Positions 1 to 8,275 of a DNA stretch of 64,000 bases are shown in pieces. A program made the translations under genes and the position numbers. The DNA is from Lacrimispora amygdalina. GTDB taxonomy: Bacteria > Bacillota > Clostridia > Lachnospirales > Lachnospiraceae. How positions within the stretch are numbered: the first letter of the stretch is position 1; every line of letters begins with the position of its first letter. The notes below the pieces were generated by a model that was not told the origin of the DNA, made no database searches, and saw only the letters and a program-made list of their open reading frames with translations. The stretch is from positions 41,039 through 105,038 of the forward strand of contig NZ_QOHO01000032.1 in NCBI RefSeq assembly GCF_003432035.1. Reading direction: 5' to 3'.

Positions 1-792
1 ATCCCTTCCCACTGGCACCGGGAATTAGAAGTCTTTCTTTTATTGCAGGGCAGCGTGATAATTCAGATCGGAGATAATATATATCACGCGGAAGCGGGGG
101 AAGGGTACTTTATTAACACCGGAGTACTGCATTCTTTTGCCGCAGCTGTACCTTCCCCCTGTATCTATCATTCCTTTGTATTTGACTCTGGCATCATAGG
201 CGGTACCCCTGGAAGTGTCTTTGACACAATGTATGTCCGCCCCTTATTGGATGCAGGTCCGGATTTTCTGAAATTTCAAAAGGAGGCAGGAGATGAAGCC
301 TTTTTTCAGCAGTTTGATACAGCCTTTACTGCCTGTGAGAAGGAGAAATCCGGATATGAGTTTGAAGTTCGGGAAGCGCTGTCAAAAATATTGCTATACA
401 CAAAGGAAAAGCATCAGACCATGCCCTCCCGCAGAATGCCAACTCTGCAGGAATCCCGTTTGAAGCAAATGTTAGAATGGATTGACGGAAATTTAAGAAG
501 TGTAATGACGGTAAAAGAAATTGCAGATACGGCAAATATCTGCACCAGAGAATGCCAGCGAATATTCAGCCGGTATCTGCATTACAGCCCGATGGAGTAT
601 ATTCAGCAGAGGCGTCTTTTTAAAGCTGCAGAACAGCTTTCAACCACAGATGCACCCATAACCGAAATCGCTTTTGACTGTGGCTTTTCCAGCCACAGCT
701 ACTTTACAAAACAGTTCAAGGCATTGGTGGGTGCCACCCCCACGGAATACCGCGCTGCAATACAGGAAAACCGGTCTAAAACACCGTTTTAA
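1..792 (+). CDS. AraC-family transcriptional regulator, 5'-truncated by window edge
   Basis: The reading frame is open from base 1, so the gene begins outside the window; the TTG at 43 is internal, because the codons before it read like the HWH-containing N-terminal cupin typical of AraC sugar sensors (HWHRELE). The visible part is about 263 residues: a cupin-like sensor half (to about residue 130) and a C-terminal double helix-turn-helix of about 100 residues, with the family hallmarks PMEYIQQRR, ITEIAFDCGFSSHSYFTKQFK and GATPTEYR. It should bind DNA as an effector-responsive activator, probably of a sugar operon lying upstream of the window. It converges on the leftward 105-aa membrane protein gene and the stop codons overlap. 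The effector cannot be told from sequence. Confidence 0.9.
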   Translation: MPSHWHRELEVFLLLQGSVIIQIGDNIYHAEAGEGYFINTGVLHSFAAAVPSPCIYHSFVFDSGIIGGTPGSVFDTMYVRPLLDAGPDFLKFQKEAGDEAFFQQFDTAFTACEKEKSGYEFEVREALSKILLYTKEKHQTMPSRRMPTLQESRLKQMLEWIDGNLRSVMTVKEIADTANICTRECQRIFSRYLHYSPMEYIQQRRLFKAAEQLSTTDAPITEIAFDCGFSSHSYFTKQFKALVGATPTEYRAAIQENRSKTPF

Positions 793-1106
793 ATTAGATA
801 ATAACCTGCGGTATTAATCACTGTTCCCAATACAGCTGACATGACGGTCATCGGCACGATTGATTTTTTATCGTCCCTGGACGCAAGAATGATAACTGGT
901 AATGCTACACCCAATCCAATCATTCCGCCTTTTAACCACCATGCAATTCCATTGAACTTAATATTAAATATGATAAATGGAAGAATCAGATAAAATACAA
1001 ATGCAGAAGCGATTGAATATTTATCAAACTTCATTTTTATCATTGGCAGCACATCAACAACACCTGCAACTATACCAATTAGTAACGTCAGTAAGAATTC
1101 CTTCAT
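789..1106 (-). CDS. small integral membrane protein, partner of ECF sigma factor
   Basis: A 105-aa protein that is almost entirely hydrophobic, with three to four predicted membrane segments (about residues 3-22, 32-50, 57-78 and 87-104) and short charged loops (KMKFDKY, SRDDKKS). It starts in an ATGA overlap with the stop codon of the upstream sigma factor, so the two are very likely translationally coupled. I do not recognise a family. Position alone suggests a membrane partner or target of the sigma factor, possibly an anti-sigma function, but no cytoplasmic sigma-binding domain is visible. Its 3' end overlaps the convergent AraC gene by four bases and no terminator is seen between them. 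Confidence 0.7.
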   Translation of the reverse strand: MKEFLLTLLIGIVAGVVDVLPMIKMKFDKYSIASAFVFYLILPFIIFNIKFNGIAWWLKGGMIGLGVALPVIILASRDDKKSIVPMTVMSAVLGTVINTAGYYLI

Positions 1107-1963
1107 ACGGTTATTTCCTCCCCGGCATTTCCGGTAATAACTCTCATTGCATAGGTATCCAGAAGATTTTTAATAAATTTATGAATCACATCTGGTGAAC
1201 GGTATTTTGGAAGCTGTGCAAAAACAAATGACATCTGATCCATTTCTTCCATTGCCTGAGTGAAATTTAAAATCGTATTTTCATCAGCTCTGGACATATT
1301 ACTATACTCTAAATTCTGGGGATCTAACCTTCTCGTATGTATGGCATATCCAACCCGCTTCTTACAATTACATTTGCCTGTCTGGGATAAACCACAATAT
1401 TCACTCAAAAATTCTCCAACCTGTTTTCGAATGCGTGACAGGCGCTGACGGTATGCTTCTGGTGAAATCTCCAGAATTTCACCGCAAATCTTACTATCCA
1501 CCTTAAACATAACACCAAGAACATAGATCAGACGGCTTTCCGGGTCAAGGCACTGAAGCATAACATTGGTACAGGAATGTTTCAATTCTTCAGCCAGAAG
1601 ATTCTCGTCTACGCTTTGCGTTAATTGATTCGTGTTATCAATGAACCCATTATCAATATCCTGCCCATAAAACTCAAAACTGAGCTGATGCTGTGCAAAC
1701 ATAGTCTTTTTGTAATTGATTAAATAGTTGGCAGCGATACGATAAACCCACGTAGAAAATGCACTTTCCTTACGAAATGCAGAGAGCTGAGTAATAACTT
1801 TAATAATAATTTCCTGCGTCGCATCCTCTGCATCACAAGGCATTCCCAGCATTCGAAGAGACAGGTTATAAATCATATCCTGTACGCTTAGAATTAGTCC
1901 TTCAAGGGCCTCCTTATCCCCTTCCACTGCCCTGTCAAATAAGTGAAATATTTCGCTTTGCAT
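1103..1963 (-). CDS. RNA polymerase sigma factor, ECF (sigma-70) family with Cys-containing C-terminal extension
   Basis: 286 residues from the ATG that follows AAGGAGG with an 8-base gap; an upstream in-frame start 10 codons earlier lacks a ribosome site. Sigma-2 (about residues 10-85) shows DAEDATQEIIIKV and FSTWVYRIAANYLIN; sigma-4 (about 125-185) shows ICGEILEISPEAYRQRLSRIRKQ. After it follows a roughly 95-residue extension opening with YCGL, KCNC and KKRVGYA, a Cys cluster known from some ECF subgroups that may bind metal, then a helical tail. ECF factors direct RNA polymerase to stress or envelope promoters. The next gene is a small membrane protein coupled by ATGA. No classical anti-sigma gene is adjacent. 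Confidence 0.88.
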   Translation of the reverse strand: MQSEIFHLFDRAVEGDKEALEGLILSVQDMIYNLSLRMLGMPCDAEDATQEIIIKVITQLSAFRKESAFSTWVYRIAANYLINYKKTMFAQHQLSFEFYGQDIDNGFIDNTNQLTQSVDENLLAEELKHSCTNVMLQCLDPESRLIYVLGVMFKVDSKICGEILEISPEAYRQRLSRIRKQVGEFLSEYCGLSQTGKCNCKKRVGYAIHTRRLDPQNLEYSNMSRADENTILNFTQAMEEMDQMSFVFAQLPKYRSPDVIHKFIKNLLDTYAMRVITGNAGEEITV

Positions 1964-2047
1964 GACTTGTTCCTCCTTAATTTTATGTGTCAATAATTAG
2001 ACAGCCAGAACCTGGCAGTTGTGACAGATTATTTAATTTATACTCTT

Positions 2048-3070
2048 CTACATTTCTGCATCATTCTCTTCTTCATAAGCGTCTTCCATCTTAACTGAAT
2101 CTTCCACCTGCTCCTCAATGAATTTCACACGAATAATTGCCTGAGGCCAGTTTATAGAAATCTGACTGTGTCTGCCTTTCTCCCTGGCCGCTCCTGCAAT
2201 AATTTCCAATATTTCCTTCATGACATCTTTGGTGAGATATCCGCCTCTCCAATGAAAGGTTAAGACCTTTCCTTTTTTGATTGCCTGCTGGCAGCGCTTT
2301 GCTATATCTTCCAATTTGGTGAATGAAAGTTTCTTCTCTTTATAAAAGAAATGATCGCCATTGCCGCACTCCGGAACCTTGTATATCACAGTTTCATGAT
2401 CCTTAAAAATATTCTTATCATCCAGGTTGAAATAATCATATCTTAATTCTTTTTTTCCTAACGTATTATCGAATGTGGCGTCCAAATGATACCATACCCC
2501 ATTGATTCGAACCACGTTCCAGGCGTGCCGGTATTTGATGTTCTTTTCCGGATTATTTTCCGAAATGGCAACAATACAGGGAATAGAAAGCTGATCACAA
2601 AGGATCTTCACTGATTTTGCAATTCCTTCACAAACGCCTACTCCCTGCCCCAATGGACCCAGAATTTCATGTGAATATTGTTTCTTCAGCTTATCGTAAG
2701 TCACATTTCCACAGATAAAATCATGAATGTATTGTTCCTTTTCCCAGTCACTTTTATCTTTCACCACCCTGGCAAGCTTTTCCACCCTGGCAGACATTGC
2801 CGCCTGATGCTCCCTGATTTTATTCTTATCAAATAAATAAACCGGCTTCATCTTTACTAACGTAGAGTTATCGTAGAAGGAATATTGAAATGTCGAAGCA
2901 TAAAATATCTCCGGACAATCCAATCTCAACTTAAAAAAGATCTCGCTGAGCTCAGCTCCATCGGTTCTTTGTACATCAAAACTCTGTGAAAGGGACTCCA
3001 GGCCACTCTTCATAACCTGATAGATTCTTTGTTGCTGCCTATTCATCTGATTATAGTAATATGGTTCCAT
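2048..3070 (-). CDS. transglutaminase-like (papain-fold) protein
   Basis: 340 residues from the ATG at 3070, which has a GGAG ribosome site; the longer in-frame TTG start would lie in the preceding hairpin and is rejected. The middle holds a transglutaminase-like core with the expected triad: Cys147 in GVGVCEG, His182 in YRHAWN and Asp197 in HLDATFD. The N-terminal 110 residues are charged and helical, and the C-terminus after about residue 230 is a separate region ending in an acidic tail. No signal peptide or membrane segment is seen, so it is probably cytoplasmic. Such proteins may be proteases, amidases or cross-linkers; the substrate is unknown. It lies 110 bp downstream of an ABC exporter and may share its transcript. 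Confidence 0.82.
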   Translation of the reverse strand: MEPYYYNQMNRQQQRIYQVMKSGLESLSQSFDVQRTDGAELSEIFFKLRLDCPEIFYASTFQYSFYDNSTLVKMKPVYLFDKNKIREHQAAMSARVEKLARVVKDKSDWEKEQYIHDFICGNVTYDKLKKQYSHEILGPLGQGVGVCEGIAKSVKILCDQLSIPCIVAISENNPEKNIKYRHAWNVVRINGVWYHLDATFDNTLGKKELRYDYFNLDDKNIFKDHETVIYKVPECGNGDHFFYKEKKLSFTKLEDIAKRCQQAIKKGKVLTFHWRGGYLTKDVMKEILEIIAGAAREKGRHSQISINWPQAIIRVKFIEEQVEDSVKMEDAYEEENDAEM

Positions 3071-3130
3071 TTTATTGTTTCTCCAAAATAGTAGTATTAA
3101 GTTTATTATTTCATTGCCTGTAATGTAAGA

Positions 3131-3162
3131 GATCCCTGAAAGTATATAAATTTCCAGGGATC
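3131..3162 (-). terminator. hairpin between ABC exporter and transglutaminase gene
   Basis: Inverted repeat with arms GATCCCTGAAA (3131-3141) and TTTCCAGGGATC (3151-3162), one bulged base and a 9-base loop. It lies 19 bp after the ABC exporter stop. No U-run follows on the minus strand, so it may be a weak terminator, attenuator or RNA-stability stem rather than a true intrinsic terminator. Confidence 0.45.
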
Positions 3163-3180
3163 GAGTATTATGGAACTTCT

Positions 3181-4869
3181 TCAATTACTGCCGGCTGATT
3201 TATATAAATCATAAAAATACAGTCCATTGGATAAAAGTTCATTAAATGTACCTTGTTCAACAATGCAGCCATCATTAAATACAATAATCCGGTCAAAATT
3301 TATTATGGAAGTTAGTCGATGCGCAATTGCTATGACTGTTTTACCCGACAATAGAATCATAATTTCCTTCATAACATCTTCTTCTGTTATATTATCCAAA
3401 GCAGAGGTCGCTTCATCCAAAATAACAATATTATTTTTTTGAAACCACAGCCTGGCTAGTGCCAGCCTCTGCCTCTCACCTCCTGATAATGTCATGCCAC
3501 GCTCACCAATTAGAGTATCAATTCCTTTCTCCATCTTTAATACCAAATCATTCAATTTCAATTTTTTTAATACTTCCCAAATATAATCGCTATATACGTT
3601 TTGATTATAAATCATATTTTCTCTGATTGTACCATCAAAGACTGGGGCATCCTGTGAGATATAGCTCATATTTTCATATAAACTGTTTAGGCATATTTCT
3701 TTTAATTCATGACCATCAATCTTGATACTGCCAGACTCATATTTTAACAGTCCTAATAAAAGCTTGACTAATGTTGTTTTTCCTGAACCGCTGCTTCCTA
3801 CTAACGCAATTTTTTCACCCCTATGGATCTGGATGTTTAAATTATTTATAACCATCTTCCTATCGTACTGAAAGTATAAATTTTTTATATGAATTTCACC
3901 CTGTTCTACCACAATACTTTTTCCAATATCCAGCTGCTCATCATTTTTCATATTGAAAAACTCTTCAAATTTGCGATATGTTGCCTTATCCAGCTTGTAT
4001 TGAACAAATAAGACATTGAAAATTGCAATGGGCGTATATGCATTCTCAACTAATGAAAGCAAAGCCACCGATGTTCCTATGGAAACAGATTGATTCAGCC
4101 AGGCAAATACAAGTATTCCTACATTTAAAACTGCCACAAGTAAGGCAAATATGGTGAAAAAAGCTTCATGAATCATATTCATCTTAACTTTTGATTTCAC
4201 AATTTCAGTCTTCGAACTTTCTGCTTTTTGAATTTCATAAGGAAAGCGGCGGTTCATACGAAACACTACCATTTCCATAAATCCCCGGACCAGATAATGA
4301 TTCATCATCTCTTCATTACACAGGATATTTTCTTTTATTACATACAAAACCTTCAATAGTAAATTTGTAATGATAAATACAATCACGTAACCACACAAGA
4401 TTAAATAAGTAATAAATTTGTTCATTCTCCATATAATAAGGACACTGAAGATAATTGTAGGAATCAACTGTCTAATAACACATAACCAAAATCCAAAGAT
4501 AATTCCTTTTCCTGCATTTGCTCCATTTTCAATACTTTGTGTAAGTTTCCCCGTTCCCAATGACTGATAATCTATATATTGAATTCTGCTAACCTTCTTT
4601 AAAGCCTGCATTTTAAAATCCAAATAAATTGCATTACCAAGTTTCTGTTTCGGATACTCGTCCAAATAATTCAACATATAAAAACTAATTAATACGAGCC
4701 CATAGGCAGCAATGATATCTATGTTTATTGAATGACTGTTGAAACCATCTATAATTTGCTGAAAAAACTTAATTTTATAGTTTGTTAAAAATGCGATCAA
4801 TAAACCGGTTGTAATGTACAAAGCAACAGCTTTTCTATTTTCTTTTAAGATTTCCTTCATTTGGCTCAT
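3181..4869 (-). CDS. ABC transporter, fused permease and ATPase (MsbA/LmrA-type exporter)
   Basis: 562 residues: an N-terminal exporter transmembrane domain with about six segments (about residues 15-300) and a C-terminal nucleotide-binding domain with Walker A GSSGSGKTT (about 358), signature LSGGERQRLALAR (about 465), Walker B IVILDEATSALD (about 485) and the H-loop AIAHRL. It should work as a homodimer in the cytoplasmic membrane, exporting a lipid, drug or peptide. There is no N-terminal C39 peptidase domain, so leader-peptide cleavage is not indicated. GGAG sits 7 bases before the ATG. A near-consensus promoter about 180 bp upstream and a long palindromic leader precede it, and the transglutaminase-like gene follows. 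The substrate is unknown. Confidence 0.9.
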   Translation of the reverse strand: MSQMKEILKENRKAVALYITTGLLIAFLTNYKIKFFQQIIDGFNSHSINIDIIAAYGLVLISFYMLNYLDEYPKQKLGNAIYLDFKMQALKKVSRIQYIDYQSLGTGKLTQSIENGANAGKGIIFGFWLCVIRQLIPTIIFSVLIIWRMNKFITYLILCGYVIVFIITNLLLKVLYVIKENILCNEEMMNHYLVRGFMEMVVFRMNRRFPYEIQKAESSKTEIVKSKVKMNMIHEAFFTIFALLVAVLNVGILVFAWLNQSVSIGTSVALLSLVENAYTPIAIFNVLFVQYKLDKATYRKFEEFFNMKNDEQLDIGKSIVVEQGEIHIKNLYFQYDRKMVINNLNIQIHRGEKIALVGSSGSGKTTLVKLLLGLLKYESGSIKIDGHELKEICLNSLYENMSYISQDAPVFDGTIRENMIYNQNVYSDYIWEVLKKLKLNDLVLKMEKGIDTLIGERGMTLSGGERQRLALARLWFQKNNIVILDEATSALDNITEEDVMKEIMILLSGKTVIAIAHRLTSIINFDRIIVFNDGCIVEQGTFNELLSNGLYFYDLYKSAGSN

Positions 4870-4909
4870 TTCTGTACTCCTTCTTATTTTCTTACTCTAA
4901 AAAGTGAAG

Positions 4910-4986
4910 CAGTACAGTTGAGACTGTTAACATGTTATAACATTAACCTCAGCACAATCTGCTAACAGTTTATATCAACTGTACTG
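4910..4986 (-). repeat. long nested inverted repeat in the 5' leader of the ABC exporter
   Basis: Outer arms CAGTACAGTTGA (4910-4921) and TCAACTGTACTG (4975-4986) are perfect complements; inner arms ACTGTTA (4923-4929) and TAACAGT (4963-4969) extend the stem; the centre holds a further perfect palindrome ATGTTATAACAT (4932-4943). It lies between the predicted promoter and the exporter ATG, so it would be transcribed as one long hairpin. It could be an attenuator, an RNA regulator or a two-site operator. Apart from this repeat, the promoter and the rpsI terminator, the 406-bp gap 4870-5275 holds nothing I recognise. Confidence 0.75.
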
Positions 4987-5052
4987 AGAAATTACCTCGA
5001 ATATATTTCAAAATATTTCACCGCCGATCTATTAATTATATCTGCTGATACC

Positions 5053-5081
5053 ATTATACTGCTCTAAATATACCATGTAAA
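5053..5081 (-). promoter_or_regulatory. predicted sigma-A promoter for the ABC exporter
   Basis: On the minus strand TTTACA (5076-5081), 17-base spacer, TATAAT (5053-5058). Transcription would begin near 5046 and give a leader of about 180 nt containing the nested inverted repeat. Confidence 0.7.
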
Positions 5082-5221
5082 CACCACTATTTTACTATTT
5101 TTTGTGATTGAATCCTAATCCCAATCCTTTTTCCAGCGTTTTAGTGAGGGCACGTAGTTAAGTAATATTTCTCTGGCAGCATTTTCATTCGTGCAATTCA
5201 TTTGTTACCAAATAATTAGGG

Positions 5222-5260
5222 TAAAGAAAAACCCTTGCAAATGAGTATTTACAAGGGTTT
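5222..5260 (-). terminator. intrinsic terminator after rpsI
   Basis: Minus-strand stem AAACCCTTG / CAAGGGTTT (arms 5252-5260 and 5229-5237) followed by a T-rich run TTTCTTT, 15 bp past the rpsI stop. It ends the rplM-rpsI transcript. Confidence 0.88.
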
Positions 5261-5275
5261 GTATAAATCTGCTTA

Positions 5276-5668
5276 TTATCTCTTTGAGAACTGCGGCGCA
5301 CGACGAGCTGCCTTTAAGCCGTATTTCTTTCTTTCTTTCATTCTTGGATCTCTTGTTAAGAATCCTGCTTTCTTAAGAACTGGACGGAATTCAATGTCTG
5401 CCTTAAGTAAAGCTCTGGCGATTCCGTGTCTTACTGCACCAGCCTGTCCGGTGAAACCACCGCCGTGTACGTTTACTAAAACGTCAAACTTATCTACTGT
5501 CTCTGTTGCTGTTAATGGCTGACGAACAACAACCTTTAATGTCTCAAGACCGAAGTACTGATCGATGTCTCTCTTATTGATGGTGATCTTACCTGTACCT
5601 GGTACTAAATATACTCTAGCGATAGATTTTTTTCTTCTACCTGTTCCGTAAAATTTTGCATTAGCCAT
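5276..5668 (-). CDS. rpsI: 30S ribosomal protein S9
   Basis: 130 residues, normal bacterial length. The N-terminal [13 protein letters not shown] motif, [19 protein letters not shown] in the middle and the basic C-terminal tail ending in FSKR, which reaches the P-site tRNA, are all present. AGGAGG precedes the start. It follows rplM by 28 bp, the almost universal rplM-rpsI pair, and is the last gene before a strong terminator. Confidence 0.98.
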   Translation of the reverse strand: MANAKFYGTGRRKKSIARVYLVPGTGKITINKRDIDQYFGLETLKVVVRQPLTATETVDKFDVLVNVHGGGFTGQAGAVRHGIARALLKADIEFRPVLKKAGFLTRDPRMKERKKYGLKAARRAPQFSKR

Positions 5669-5696
5669 GATAACTTCCTCCTTTCAGCACCTCTGA

Positions 5697-6131
5697 TTAA
5701 AATTTGAATTCTAAAACTTCTGGTTTCTGAGCAGCGTTATCATGTTCTGCGCCAGCGTATACGTGAAGTTTTGTTATCATGCTTCTTCCTAAAGGTCCCT
5801 TTGGAAGCATTCCCTTAACTGCTAATTCAATAACTCTTTCAGGCTTTTTAGCCATCATTTCTCTTAAAGTTGTTTCTTTCATACCGCCAACATAATCAGA
5901 ATGGCTGTAGTAAATCTTCTGATCTAACTTCTTACCGGTAACTTCAATCTTATTTGCGTTCACTACGATTACATAATCACCGCAATCCATATGTGGTGTG
6001 TAAATCGGTTTGTTCTTTCCTCTTAATACTTTAGCTACTTCTGAAGCCAAGCGTCCTAATGTATATCCTGTAGCGTCAACTACGTACCATTTTCTTTCAA
6101 TTGTTGCTGGACTAGCCATAAAAGTCTTCAT
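5697..6131 (-). CDS. rplM: 50S ribosomal protein L13
   Basis: 144 residues, typical length, with the conserved [16 protein letters not shown] near the start, [16 protein letters not shown] and [10 protein letters not shown]13 is an early-assembling large-subunit protein. The gene has its own near-consensus promoter (6325-6353) and a leader of about 186 nt, consistent with the autoregulated L13 leaders known from Firmicutes, and is cotranscribed with rpsI. AGGAGG lies upstream of the ATG. Confidence 0.98.
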   Translation of the reverse strand: MKTFMASPATIERKWYVVDATGYTLGRLASEVAKVLRGKNKPIYTPHMDCGDYVIVVNANKIEVTGKKLDQKIYYSHSDYVGGMKETTLREMMAKKPERVIELAVKGMLPKGPLGRSMITKLHVYAGAEHDNAAQKPEVLEFKF

Positions 6132-6318
6132 TGGACAACCTCCTGTAAATTATGGTGTTTTTAAGCATTTCCATATTACGAAAACATGTTTTCATAACCG
6201 GATAGACGGTGCAAAAAGCGGCACCTTTTCTCGAAAAGCTGAAAACAACTTTCCAAAAGTTATATTACAAAATGCTCATTCCGGGGCTTGGCTTGAACAT
6301 TTTCGTCTAACGTCACAG
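6132..6318 (-). promoter_or_regulatory. candidate L13 leader RNA upstream of rplM
   Basis: The region between the predicted start of transcription (about 6318) and the rplM ATG can form several stems on the minus strand: AAAATG / CATTTT closing a GC-rich arm, GGTGC / GCACC around a U-rich loop, and the palindrome GAAAACATGTTTTC close to the gene. Firmicutes often carry an L13-binding leader here. I did not match it to the family consensus, so the family identity is inference. Confidence 0.45.
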
Positions 6319-6324
6319 TTATAC

Positions 6325-6353
6325 ATTATATTACATTTCTAGCTGTGTGTCAA
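6325..6353 (-). promoter_or_regulatory. sigma-A promoter of rplM-rpsI
   Basis: Minus strand TTGACA (6348-6353), 17-base spacer, TATAAT (6325-6330): a perfect consensus pair between truA and rplM. Confidence 0.85.
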
Positions 6354-6392
6354 CCTTTTTTCCTGTAAAAGCAGGGGTTTTTTCCTTTAAAA

Positions 6393-7433
6393 TCAAGGCT
6401 TTGCAGGCTGGCTTCCAGTTACCATCCATCCATTTCCTGATTCGTCAGGTGAAAAGCTGTAAAATCCATATGCCCTGCCTGTAATAATCCGGCCTTCCTG
6501 TTCTTCGTCCTTTACCAAAACAGTATGAGCTCCGTTTCTTACTGCCTGATGCACGACACGGATCAGAAGCCGTTCAAAATCCTCTTCCCTGCATCTGCGG
6601 ATCACCAGACTAGCTTCCTTATGAGAAGCAATCCGATCCTGATAAAGAGTATAACTCCACTCCTTATTTTCACCCTTAATTTCTTTCTCAAGTTCTTTTT
6701 CATACTCAAGGCTCACCAGAGTAAGACCTTTCGCCGCAGCTTTCGGTCCTGCTGCATTCCGGTCCCTGGCGTCTAAAATCTCTTCCACATGCCCGGGAGG
6801 ATAAACTCCCATGCCCACTTTCATCAGTGTTCCTGCAATGATTCTTACCATATTATATAAAAATCCATTGCCCTTAATCCGGATTGTAATAAGATCATCA
6901 GACTTTAAAACCTCCAGACTGTAAATGGTCCGTACCGTTTCCTCTGCCTGCCCTCTTGCGGTGCAGAAGCTTTTAAAATCATGTTCGCCGATCAGACAGG
7001 CAGCACCCTCCCGCATCTTTTCCACATCAAGGGGGAAGTAACAGAAATAGCTGTACAGCCGCATGGTTGGAACTTCGATCTTCCGGTTCATAATCTTATA
7101 CTCGTAAGTTTTAATACAGTTTTGCTTCCTGGGGTGGTAACTGCCCGGAACTTCCTCCGAGTGAAGCACCCGGATATCTTCCGGCAGCCTCTGGTTTAAG
7201 GCAAAACAGATCTTGTCTGCAGGCATTCGGTTTTCTGTATCAAAAACTGCCACATTTCCCTCCGAATGCACCCCGGAATCTGTCCTGCTGGCACCGGTTA
7301 CAGTGACCGGCTCCTTTAATAAGTCGGTCAGAGTGCGGTTTAAAACCTCCTCAATGGTGATTCCATTGTTCTGGATCTGCCAGCCACAGTAATTGGTTCC
7401 ATCGTAGGCAACGATCATCTTAACCCGTTTCAT
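6393..7433 (-). CDS. truA: tRNA pseudouridine(38-40) synthase TruA with C-terminal extension
   Basis: TruA converts uridines 38-40 of tRNA anticodon stems to pseudouridine. Residues 1 to about 245 are the complete enzyme: YDGTNYCGWQ near the start, the catalytic Asp in TGASRTDSGVH (about residue 52), KTYEYKI and GNGFLYNMVRI. TruA is normally about 245-260 residues; this one is 346. The extra ~95 residues have a charged linker (KELEKEIKGENKEW) and then a compact alpha/beta-looking segment (about 258-346) with RRCREEDFERLL and GRIITGRAYGFYSF that I do not recognise. It is the last gene of ecfA1-ecfA2-ecfT-truA, 16 bp after ecfT. No strong terminator is visible before the rplM promoter. Confidence 0.95.
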   Translation of the reverse strand: MKRVKMIVAYDGTNYCGWQIQNNGITIEEVLNRTLTDLLKEPVTVTGASRTDSGVHSEGNVAVFDTENRMPADKICFALNQRLPEDIRVLHSEEVPGSYHPRKQNCIKTYEYKIMNRKIEVPTMRLYSYFCYFPLDVEKMREGAACLIGEHDFKSFCTARGQAEETVRTIYSLEVLKSDDLITIRIKGNGFLYNMVRIIAGTLMKVGMGVYPPGHVEEILDARDRNAAGPKAAAKGLTLVSLEYEKELEKEIKGENKEWSYTLYQDRIASHKEASLVIRRCREEDFERLLIRVVHQAVRNGAHTVLVKDEEQEGRIITGRAYGFYSFSPDESGNGWMVTGSQPAKP

Positions 7434-7449
7434 AAATCCTCCTTTGTTC

Positions 7450-8262
7450 TTAAAAGCTCTTCACTCTCAGGATCCGGAGACCTATAATGACGGCAAGATA
7501 AAGAACATACACCAGATATGTGATTCTGTCCTGGTTTCCATACTTAAGCGGCTTCATTTTCGTCCGGCCTTCTCCGCCCCGGTAGCATCTGGCTTCCATC
7601 GCCATGGCAAGATCTGTGGCACGGCGGAACGCAGAGATAAAAAGAGGCACCAGAAGAGGAATCATATTTTTCGCCTTCTGGATCAGATTCCCGGTCTCAA
7701 AGTCCGCACCTCTTGCCATCTGCGCCTTCATGATCTTATCCGTTTCTTCCACCAGAATCGGTATAAAGCGCAGCGCAATGGACATCATCATGGATACCTC
7801 ATGCACCGGTACACGGAAACGGTTTAAGAATCCAAGGCTCTTCTCCAGACCGTCAGTCAGCTGGTTAGGAGTGGTCGTCAGCGTCATGATGGAAGATCCA
7901 ACCACCAGATAAATCAGCCGGATTCCCATAAAACCAGCCACCATAAATCCTTCCTTTGTGATCTTTAAAAATCCTAAAGTCAGAACTGCCTTGCCGGGTG
8001 TCAGAAACAGATTGAAGCTGACGCTGATCAGAAGCAGAAATACAATCGCCTTCAGGCCCCTGACCATAAACTTAAAAGGAACATTACTGAGCTTTATGGC
8101 CGCTGCAAGAAACACAGTAGCTATCATATAGGCCCAGATATCATTTGCAATAAATAGGGATATGATAAAAACCATGGTCCCAAACAGCTTTGTCCGGGGA
8201 TCCAGTTTATGAAGAATGGATTCCACCGGATAATACTGCCCTAATGTAATATCTTTCAGCAT
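7450..8262 (-). CDS. ecfT: energy-coupling factor transporter transmembrane protein EcfT
   Basis: 270 residues with five to six membrane segments. EcfT is the shared scaffold of group II ECF vitamin importers, linking the two ATPases to interchangeable substrate-binding S-proteins. The coupling motifs are visible as two Ala-Arg-Gly-type sites: MARGADF (about 185) and MEARCYRGG (about 225). It opens with DITLGQYYPVESILHKLDPRTK, typical of the family. It follows ecfA2 by 13 bp. No S-component is encoded in the window, as is usual for the shared type. Confidence 0.96.
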   Translation of the reverse strand: MLKDITLGQYYPVESILHKLDPRTKLFGTMVFIISLFIANDIWAYMIATVFLAAAIKLSNVPFKFMVRGLKAIVFLLLISVSFNLFLTPGKAVLTLGFLKITKEGFMVAGFMGIRLIYLVVGSSIMTLTTTPNQLTDGLEKSLGFLNRFRVPVHEVSMMMSIALRFIPILVEETDKIMKAQMARGADFETGNLIQKAKNMIPLLVPLFISAFRRATDLAMAMEARCYRGGEGRTKMKPLKYGNQDRITYLVYVLYLAVIIGLRILRVKSF

Positions 8263-8275
8263 AATATCTCCCTGT

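Noticed and set aside
43..792. TTG at 43 as the start of the AraC-type gene
   Set aside because: The frame is open to base 1 and the earlier codons match the family's cupin start, so the gene is cut by the window edge.
3068..3184. TTG-started extension of the transglutaminase gene overlapping the ABC exporter stop
   Set aside because: No ribosome site, and the added residues would be read through a hairpin; the ATG at 3070 has GGAG.
4910..4986. Inverted repeat as a MITE or transposon end pair
   Set aside because: No target-site duplication or second copy is seen in the window, so an RNA or operator role is preferred, though a genome-wide search could revive the idea.
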